From: Dehalococcoidia bacterium
Lineage (GTDB): Bacteria; Chloroflexota; Dehalococcoidia; DSTF01; JACRBR01
Length of the DNA stretch: 64,000 nucleotides
Direction: 5' to 3'
Assembly: GCA_040902535.1 (NCBI GenBank)
Contig: JBBDXD010000022.1
Coordinates: forward strand, 156,823 to 220,822
A program made the translations under genes and the position numbers. Every line of letters begins with the position of its first letter. Position 1 is the first letter of the stretch. Positions 57,920 through 64,000 of the stretch are shown here, piece by piece. Below the pieces are notes generated by a model. The model saw nothing but the letters and a program-made list of their open reading frames with translations, made no database searches and was not told where the DNA came from.

Positions 57920-59632
57920 CTACAGGTCTAGCCACCAGTCGTTGAGGTACAGCGCGCTCGCGCCGATGCCCTCGGTGATGCCCTTGACGTAGGTCTGGTA
58001 CAGCGTGAACGAGTAGGGGCTGACCAGCGGCAGGAACGTCGGACCCTTTTCGTAGATCATCTTCTGCAGGTCGTGCGAAGCGGAGATGAACTCCTCCGGG
58101 TCGACGATGCCCTTGACGCGGTCGATCTCGGCGTCGATTTCCGGGTACAGCGCGCCGACGCCCGCCGCATAGATCTTATTGCGCGCGGGCCCCTCGGAGT
58201 GCTGCCAGTCCATGTTGAACTCGGCGTACTCGTAGACCTGGTTGAGCGCCAGGTTGGAGTCGTAATCCAGGTTCGTGTAGCGGTCGAGCCACGTCGCGAA
58301 CGCCAGCGGCTCCTCTTCGACGTCGAACCCGGCGTCCTTCATCTGCTGCAGCCAGATCGGCAGGTGGAGGTTGTGCTGCTCGATGGTCGACTCCGCCGGG
58401 TAACTGACCTTGATCTTGACCGTGTCGCTGCCGGTCGCCGCGTTGATCAGGCTCCTCGCCTCCGCGGGGTCGTAGCGCTGGTACTCCTCGAGATCGTCGC
58501 CGGAGAGCGCCAGGTCGCCGAGCGGCCAGTGGTAGATGCCGTTTGCCTGCGCTTCGCCACTGTAGACGCGGTCGACGTAGACCTGCCGGTCCATGGCGAA
58601 GTTCGCTGCCTTACGGATGCGGTCATCCTGCCACGGGTCGCGCGTCGGGTTCATGGTGAAGGCGATGAACGTGTTCACGGGGTCGCGGACGACGTTGTAC
58701 GTCCCGCCCTGCTGAAGCTGGTTCGCCTCGTCGACGGTTTCCGCGCCGTAGACCGAGAGCTGGCCATCGGCGAAGGCCGTGCGGATGGTGGCGCGGTCCG
58801 TGATGATGCGCACGTCGATGCCATCGGCGTACGGGATCTGCGCGTTCCCGTTGTTTTCGTCCTTGCGGTAGTAGTTCGGGTTGCGGTCCAGGGTCGCGCC
58901 CTGGCCCTCCGAGTAGCTCCTCAGAATGTAGGGGCCGGCGCCCGCGGCTTCGGATCGGAGCTTGCCGATGTTCTCGTCCGTCAGCGCCTCCACCGGCGCG
59001 ATCATGTTGATAGCGCTGCCGATGCGGTTGCGGAAGAAGGCGTATGGCCCCTTCATCGTCATCGTGTAGGTCATGCCGTCGGCAGAGGCTTCCTGTTCCG
59101 TGAGCCATTGGCCGATGAACGCGAAGGCGTTCGACTGCGGCAGCGACTTGATGCGCTCGTAGCTGGTCACGACGTCCTGCGCGTTGAGGTCGCGCTCGGG
59201 CACGCCGAGATTGTTCGGTCCGACCTTTACGCCGGGCCGGATGGCAAAGACGTACGTCGTGTCATCGGGCTGCTCGTAGCCGGTCGAGAGGTCGTCGAAG
59301 CGGAACGAACTGTCGAGCGCCGAGAAGTTGGCCAGTGCGTTGTAGAGGCGCGGGAAGTATCCGACCGAGGCGGCGATGCCGATGTACGGGTCGAACGTGT
59401 CGAAGTCGGCCGTGCTGCCGACGAGATAGCGCCCGCCGGCCTTCGGCGTGCCTTCTTCACCGTCACCGTTGGTGGTCGTGCCGGTTGTCTCCGAGTCGTC
59501 GTCATCGCCACCGCCGCAACCGACGATCCAGATGGCGCCCGCGGCCGCACTGGCGGCACCTGCGCTTTGCAACGCGCGCCGGCGCGTGATGCGTTGTGTC
59601 GTGAACTTATCCCAGTAGCTGCTACCGGCCAT
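57920..59632 (-). CDS. Family 5 (peptide/nickel-type) ABC solute-binding lipoprotein with Tat signal
   Basis: The 570-residue protein starts with a Tat-like twin-arginine lipoprotein signal: ITRRRALQSAGAASAAAGAIWIVGC, with lipid Cys and a DDDD stretch after it. The mature part is an SBP_bac_5 fold: PKAGGRYLVGSTADFDTFDPY, VFAIRPGVKVGPNNLGVPERDLNAQDVVTSYER, SYERIKSLPQ and DRQVYVDRVYSGEAQ. It binds a peptide-like ligand outside the membrane. An AAGGGAGA precedes the ATG, and an inverted repeat lies upstream. The Tat route means it folds before export. Confidence 0.88.
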   Translation of the reverse strand: MAGSSYWDKFTTQRITRRRALQSAGAASAAAGAIWIVGCGGGDDDDSETTGTTTNGDGEEGTPKAGGRYLVGSTADFDTFDPYIGIAASVGYFPRLYNALANFSALDSSFRFDDLSTGYEQPDDTTYVFAIRPGVKVGPNNLGVPERDLNAQDVVTSYERIKSLPQSNAFAFIGQWLTEQEASADGMTYTMTMKGPYAFFRNRIGSAINMIAPVEALTDENIGKLRSEAAGAGPYILRSYSEGQGATLDRNPNYYRKDENNGNAQIPYADGIDVRIITDRATIRTAFADGQLSVYGAETVDEANQLQQGGTYNVVRDPVNTFIAFTMNPTRDPWQDDRIRKAANFAMDRQVYVDRVYSGEAQANGIYHWPLGDLALSGDDLEEYQRYDPAEARSLINAATGSDTVKIKVSYPAESTIEQHNLHLPIWLQQMKDAGFDVEEEPLAFATWLDRYTNLDYDSNLALNQVYEYAEFNMDWQHSEGPARNKIYAAGVGALYPEIDAEIDRVKGIVDPEEFISASHDLQKMIYEKGPTFLPLVSPYSFTLYQTYVKGITEGIGASALYLNDWWLDL

Positions 59633-59676
59633 TTCTGTCTCCCTTCAGAAACAAGAAGGTTCCTCCGCCTCCGAGT

Positions 59677-59700
59677 GGCATTGAGATAGCCTCAAATGCC
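59677..59700. promoter_or_regulatory. Imperfect palindrome between divergent ABC operons
   Basis: GGCATTGAG and CTCAAATGCC face each other across ATAGC; the arms match with one-base indel. It lies between the peptide-importer operon and the exporter genes and may be an operator or a divergent regulatory site. Confidence 0.35.
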
Positions 59701-59857
59701 GCCTACAGTCAAGCGATACGTGAAGTCATCGTCAGGATTCACGGTTCGCCTGATGGTGCCCCAGTGTACTCTACCGCGGGTCGTTTGCGTACCGTACTAT
59801 GCATGGTTCCCCGACGGAACAGACCCGCTCTTCATAATTGTCAACAGACCCGAGGTC

Positions 59858-61615
59858 ATGGTCTTTATCGCACGGCTCTGGCCGTACTTGATGCGTTATC
59901 GCCTCCGGATGTCGGTCGGGCTACTCGCCCTGGCTGTCGCCGCCGGATTCTTCGTGCTGTCGCCGTACATCCTCGGCGCCGCCATCGATGACCTTCGCGA
60001 GGGCGTCACAACCCGGAAGTTGTTCCTCTACGCGGGCATCCTGATCGGCCTCCAGCTCGGCGACAGCGCCTGCCGGTACGTCACGCGGGTCTTCGTGAGC
60101 GGGTCGTCCCGGCATATTGAATACGACCTGCGGAACGATGTGTATTCGCACATCCAGTCCCTGGACCAGCGGTTTTTTCATGACAATCAGACCGGCGACC
60201 TGATGGCGCGCGTTTCGAACGACGTCACGACCGTGCGGGAGATCCTCGGTCCGGGGCTGATGGACCTTTTCCGGTCGGCGCTCCTGTTCGTCGCCGGCCT
60301 GGCGATCATGCTGACGATCGACGTAAAGCTCGCCCTGCTGGCGGCGGCGCCGCTGCCCCTGATCACGCTGATGTTCGTCTGGGTCGGGCAGGTCGTGGAG
60401 AAGCGGTATTACGCCGTCCAGAACCGCTTTGGCGACCTGGCGACGTTCGTCCAGGAGAACTTCTCCGGGGCGCGCGTCGTGAAGGCGTACGTCCAGGAAG
60501 AGAACGAAGCTGCGGCGTTCGAGCGGCAGACGAAGGAATTCGAAGAGGCGAACCTCCACTGGGCGCGGCTTTCGATGGCGCTCTGGCCGCTGCTGGCCGT
60601 CCTCATCGGCGTGAGCACCGTGATCGTGCTGTACGTCGGCGCCATCGAAGTGAAGAACGGGCAGATCACCGTCGGCGACTTCGTGGCGTTCAACAGCTAC
60701 ATCGTCTTGCTGGCGATGCCCATGGTGAACCTGGGCTGGACGCTGAACATGTACCAGCAGGCGGCAGCGTCGATGGTGCGCGTGGAGGAGGTGCTGTCGC
60801 GCAAGCCGCTGATCGTCGACGCCGTGGACACGCAGCCAGTGCCGCCGATCCGGGGCAGCATCTCGTTCGAGCGCGTGAGCTTCGGCTACTTCAACAAGCC
60901 CGTGCTGTACGACATCACGCTGGATGTGCCCGCCGGGACGACGCTGGCCGTGGTCGGCCCGACGGGATGCGGCAAGACGACGCTTGTCAGCCTGATCGCC
61001 CGCGTGTACGACGTGAAATCGGGCCGCATCGCCATCGACGGGCATGACGTTCGCCACATCCCGCTCCAGCAACTGCACGAGGCAGTGGCGTTCGTGCCGC
61101 AGGAGTCGTTCCTGTTCTCCGCCACGATCGAAGAGAACGTCGCGTGGGGCGGAGACGTCGGACCGGAGTCGATCGGACGGGCGATCCAGCTCTCGCAGCT
61201 TGTGAACGACCTGCAGCAATTGCCGCACGGCGTGCACACGATGGTCGGCGAGCGCGGCGTGTCGCTGTCCGGCGGCCAGAAGCAGCGCGCGGCGATCGCG
61301 CGGGCGCTGGCGCGCGAGGCGCCGACCCTGATCCTCGACGATGCGTTGTCGCACGTCGATGCGTACACCGAGGAACGCATTCTCGCGGGGCTGCGCGGCT
61401 TCATCGCGCGGCGCACGGCGATCATTATCGCGCACCGCGTGTCGGCGGTGAAGTGGGCGGACCAGATCGTGGTCATCGATGATGGGCGGATCATCGAACG
61501 CGGCACGCATGAAGAGCTGATCGCGCGTGATGGCGCGTACGCGCAACTCGACCGCAGGCAGCGGCTGGAGCAGCAACTCAGCGACGAAGGCATTGTGATG
61601 GAGGACGACGAGTAG
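59858..61615 (+). CDS. ABC exporter half-transporter with degenerate catalytic site (subunit A)
   Basis: The 585-residue protein has six membrane helices (about 1-320) and a nucleotide-binding domain: Walker A GPTGCGKTT (about 366), signature VSLSGGQKQRAAIARAL (about 469) and Walker B LILDDALSHVD (about 490). The catalytic Glu is replaced by Asp (LILDD instead of LLDE), as in the non-catalytic partner of heterodimeric exporters such as TM287 or BmrC. The ATG at 59858 is preferred because it gives the usual length; the open frame goes 54 codons further. Its partner follows after one base. Confidence 0.88.
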   Translation: MVFIARLWPYLMRYRLRMSVGLLALAVAAGFFVLSPYILGAAIDDLREGVTTRKLFLYAGILIGLQLGDSACRYVTRVFVSGSSRHIEYDLRNDVYSHIQSLDQRFFHDNQTGDLMARVSNDVTTVREILGPGLMDLFRSALLFVAGLAIMLTIDVKLALLAAAPLPLITLMFVWVGQVVEKRYYAVQNRFGDLATFVQENFSGARVVKAYVQEENEAAAFERQTKEFEEANLHWARLSMALWPLLAVLIGVSTVIVLYVGAIEVKNGQITVGDFVAFNSYIVLLAMPMVNLGWTLNMYQQAAASMVRVEEVLSRKPLIVDAVDTQPVPPIRGSISFERVSFGYFNKPVLYDITLDVPAGTTLAVVGPTGCGKTTLVSLIARVYDVKSGRIAIDGHDVRHIPLQQLHEAVAFVPQESFLFSATIEENVAWGGDVGPESIGRAIQLSQLVNDLQQLPHGVHTMVGERGVSLSGGQKQRAAIARALAREAPTLILDDALSHVDAYTEERILAGLRGFIARRTAIIIAHRVSAVKWADQIVVIDDGRIIERGTHEELIARDGAYAQLDRRQRLEQQLSDEGIVMEDDE

Positions 61616-61616
61616 G

Positions 61617-63449
61617 GTGGACGTCGCTGGTTACCACGAAGACGACGACGTTATAGGCAAGGCCTACGACAGGCGCCTGATGGGGCGCCTGATGGAATAC
61701 ATGCGCCCGTACGCGTGGCGCATCATCGTCGCGTTGGTGCTGCTGCTCGCGACGACGGGACTGCAGCTCGCCCAGCCGCTGTTGATCCAGCAGGCGATCG
61801 ACCGGGACGTCGTACGCGGCGAGACCGACGACCTGTGGTGGATCACGCTGCTGTTCGTGTCAACGCTCGTGCTGCTGTTCGTCTTCCGCTATGCGCAGGC
61901 GATGTTCATGGTGTTCGTGTCGCAGCGCGTCATGAACGACATCCGCATGAAGCTGTTCCGCCATCTGCAACGGATGTCCATCGCCTTCTACGACAAGAAT
62001 CCGGTAGGGCGGCTTGTCACGCGTCTGACGAACGACATCACCGCCCTCAACGACCTGTTGACGGCCGGCGCCATTACAATCATCGCCGACCTGTTCATGA
62101 TCGTGGGCGTCGCGATCGTGCTGCTGGTGATCAGTTGGAAGCTGGCGCTGATCACGTTCGTGATCATGCCCGTGCTGGCCATCGTGATGCGGTGGTTCGC
62201 CGTCGTCATGCGCAACTCGTTCCGCAAACAACGCCTGCACGTGGCGCGGCTGAACGCGTTCACGGCCGAGCACATCGCCGGCATGATGTTGGTGCAGCTC
62301 TTCGGGCGCAGGCAGAAGGACGCAGACGAGTTCCGCGACCACAGCGGGAAGCTGCGCGACGCGAACATGGAGGTCGTGTACGCGTACGCCGCCTTCGAGC
62401 CGGTCGTGGCGATCGTCAGCGCGGTGACGACGGGCATGGTGATCGTCATCGGCGGCCAGTTCGTGCTCGACGAGTCGCTGAGTATCGGCCGGCTCGTCGC
62501 GTTCCTGCAGCTCGTGTCGATGTACTACAACCCGGTACGTGAGATCGCGGACCGCTTCAACATCCTGCAGTCGGCGATGGCAGCGCTCGAGCGGATCTTC
62601 ACGCTGCTCGACCAGCCGGAAGGCGTGCAGGACGAAGAAGATGCGATCACGCTGCCGGAGCGCGTGCAGGGCGAGGTTGAGTTCGACCACGTGTGGTTCG
62701 CCTACAACGAGGGCACGTGGGTCCTGAGGGACGTGAGCTTCACGATCGCGCCCGGCGAGCGCATCGCGATCGTCGGTGCGACGGGCGCTGGCAAGTCGAG
62801 CATGGTCAACCTGCTGCTGCGTTTCTACGACATCCAGAAGGGAGCGATCCGCCTCGACGGCGTCGATATCGCGAAGGCGAAGCAGCGCTCGGTGCGCCGG
62901 CACATTGGTCTCGTCCTGCAGGATCCGTTCATCTTTACCGGCACGGTGGCCGAGAATATCCGGCTGCGCGACGAAACGATCCCTATGACGCAGGTGCGCA
63001 AAGCGGCGCAACTCGTCGGCGCCGACCGCTTCATCAACGAGTTGCCGATGGGATACGACCACAAACTCGTCGAACGCGGCGGCAACCTCAGCACCGGCCA
63101 GAAGCAACTCATCGCGTTCGCGCGGTCGGTGGCGTTCGATCCGGAAGTGATGCTGGTGCTGGACGAAGCCACCGCGAACATCGACTCCGAGACGGAGGCG
63201 CTGATCCAGGAAAGCCTCGAACGGCTGACGGCGCGGCGCACGAGTATCATCATCGCGCACCGATTGGCGACGATTCGCAGCGCCGACCGGATCATCGTGC
63301 TGAATCGCGGCGAGATCCTCGAAGAGGGCACGCACGATGCGTTGCTGGCGCTGCGCGGGCGCTACTACCGTCTCTGGCTGCTCCAGCAACGCGACGTGCC
63401 CGCGGACGCGGTGGCGCCCAGCGGTGATGGGACCCGGACGGCGAATTGA
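61617..63449 (+). CDS. ABC exporter half-transporter with intact catalytic site (subunit B)
   Basis: The 610-residue protein has six membrane helices (about 30-320), Walker A GATGAGKSS (about 386), a non-canonical signature NLSTGQKQLIAFARS (about 490; LSTGQ instead of LSGGQ) and Walker B MLVLDEATANIDSE (about 511), with the catalytic Glu intact. This is the complement of the preceding gene: its signature is altered while its Walker B is normal. Together they make one good and one degenerate ATP site. Substrate could be drugs or lipids. The GTG start lies one base after the first subunit's stop. Confidence 0.9.
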   Translation: MDVAGYHEDDDVIGKAYDRRLMGRLMEYMRPYAWRIIVALVLLLATTGLQLAQPLLIQQAIDRDVVRGETDDLWWITLLFVSTLVLLFVFRYAQAMFMVFVSQRVMNDIRMKLFRHLQRMSIAFYDKNPVGRLVTRLTNDITALNDLLTAGAITIIADLFMIVGVAIVLLVISWKLALITFVIMPVLAIVMRWFAVVMRNSFRKQRLHVARLNAFTAEHIAGMMLVQLFGRRQKDADEFRDHSGKLRDANMEVVYAYAAFEPVVAIVSAVTTGMVIVIGGQFVLDESLSIGRLVAFLQLVSMYYNPVREIADRFNILQSAMAALERIFTLLDQPEGVQDEEDAITLPERVQGEVEFDHVWFAYNEGTWVLRDVSFTIAPGERIAIVGATGAGKSSMVNLLLRFYDIQKGAIRLDGVDIAKAKQRSVRRHIGLVLQDPFIFTGTVAENIRLRDETIPMTQVRKAAQLVGADRFINELPMGYDHKLVERGGNLSTGQKQLIAFARSVAFDPEVMLVLDEATANIDSETEALIQESLERLTARRTSIIIAHRLATIRSADRIIVLNRGEILEEGTHDALLALRGRYYRLWLLQQRDVPADAVAPSGDGTRTAN

Positions 63450-63493
63450 GTCGCGTCGGGGCTGCGTATCGCCAACGGCGCCGGGCACATTGT

Positions 63494-64000
63494 TCAGTGG
63501 CGGCGCAGAACTGTTGAGCCGTCGGGGGAACTGCGCGAATCGTCCGTCATTCGCTGCTCCGGGACTTGTTGCGTCTGCAGGTACATATAGGAGGCGAACG
63601 CGACAATTATTAGCGGAAGCGTGTTCGCCGCGCGGACCAGAATCGCACCAGACGTGGCTTCGCTGAAGGCCAATCCGAAGCGGCGCAAGAGCGACGCAAC
63701 GGCGGCATCGGATGAGCCGAGGCCGAGCGGCAGGAGCGTGACGATCCCGACGAGCTGCGACGCACCGAAGGCGATCCACGCTTCATGGAAGGCGACGTCG
63801 TCTGCGAGCGAACGCGCGATGAGCCAGTACTGCAGTGACGTAATGCTGAATATGCCCACCGTGACGGCGCTCCAGGGCACTACCAGCGCCGGGTCGCGAG
63901 CGAGCCTCACGAGGCGTTCCATACCATCTCGCACGAAGGCGATCTTGCTGGTTGGCTTTGTCTCATCGGCGCGGACGAGTACACGCGCGGCGATCGAAAG
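63494..64000 (-). CDS. C-terminal part of a flippase-like / lysylphosphatidylglycerol synthase TM protein (UPF0104)
   Basis: The frame stays open to the last base of the window, so the N-terminus lies beyond it; 168 residues are seen. Several membrane helices and the family segment ASQLVGIVTLLPLGLGSSDAAVASLLRRFG resemble the glycan-cluster gene at 34506 (ILLLPGGLGVAETGIASL). The family is linked to transfer or flipping of lipid-linked sugars. It is convergent with the exporter genes; the 44 bases between them hold no clear terminator. Confidence 0.75.
   Translation of the reverse strand, partial: LSIAARVLVRADETKPTSKIAFVRDGMERLVRLARDPALVVPWSAVTVGIFSITSLQYWLIARSLADDVAFHEAWIAFGASQLVGIVTLLPLGLGSSDAAVASLLRRFGLAFSEATSGAILVRAANTLPLIIVAFASYMYLQTQQVPEQRMTDDSRSSPDGSTVLRRH

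Noticed and set aside
58073..59689. A 538-codon open frame on the plus strand
   Set aside because: It is antisense to the family 5 solute-binding protein; its composition (Arg, Val, Asp repeats) is that of a shadow frame.
61860..63779. A 639-codon open frame on the minus strand
   Set aside because: It is antisense to the second ABC exporter gene, with Walker and signature motifs on the plus strand; composition is that of a shadow.

Overview
The window reads as GC-rich chromosomal DNA with tightly packed genes, many GTG and TTG starts, and frequent 1-4 base stop/start overlaps. Gene content points to a Chloroflexota bacterium, probably Dehalococcoidia-like: an OpcA-containing pentose phosphate operon, thiolase/DUF35 pairs, ECF- and LuxR-linked beta-propeller proteins, a PgpH-type HD hydrolase, and intergenic repeat boilerplate. 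This assignment is inference; no rRNA, tRNA or ribosomal marker is present to fix it.

Layout. 1-8.7 kb: a solute-binding lipoprotein, a molybdate-type ABC operon (modA-modB-modC) behind a metallo-beta-lactamase-fold hydrolase, a TPR protein, a C26 peptidase and an LCP envelope protein. 8.8-11.6 kb: ispF, then a candidate cysteine-rich leader peptide with a hairpin, cysE and cysS. 12.1-14.7 kb: a promoter-driven usp-trkA-trkA-pheA operon. 14.9-23.6 kb: a PgpH-like HD hydrolase, a calcium-loop lipase-like lipoprotein, GNAT, and tldE/tldD with a 28-aa membrane peptide between them. 23.8-27.5 kb: a phosphatase, a perfect parS site, an ArsR-SRPBCC fusion with an operator, a thiolase and a repeat island. 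27.5-33.4 kb: beta-propeller proteins, an ECF sigma factor with its putative anti-sigma partner, an SCP-x thiolase, and a membrane LuxR-propeller fusion. 33.5-38.8 kb: carbonic anhydrase and a three-gene envelope glycan cluster (flippase-like, two GT-C-like). 38.9-43.3 kb: hydrolases, a VapBC-type module with iterons, and a Cys-less thiolase with a DUF35 partner. 43.4-45.9 kb: response regulator, yggS-proC-yggT. 46.0-55.0 kb: tkt-rpiB-tal-pgi-gnd-zwf-opcA. 55.0-64.0 kb: alpha/beta hydrolase, a peptide-type ABC importer operon, a heterodimeric ABC exporter, and a truncated flippase-like gene.

How genes work together. The 46-55 kb operon encodes the oxidative and non-oxidative pentose phosphate branches except a lactonase and Rpe, with 4-base overlaps suggesting translational coupling. 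ispF-cysE-cysS links isoprenoid, cysteine and Cys-tRNA supply. TrkA proteins with RCK domains lie close to a putative c-di-AMP hydrolase.

Most unusual signals: (i) at least seven genes show a TANNNT -10 element exactly six bases before the start codon, several with a good -35 box, implying leaderless mRNAs; (ii) a canonical 16-bp parS palindrome; (iii) a Cys-rich upstream ORF before cysE; (iv) several intergenic mini-arrays that all have a 7-base period; (v) a Cys-less thiolase/DUF35 pair resembling Ltp2-ChsH2 aldolases.
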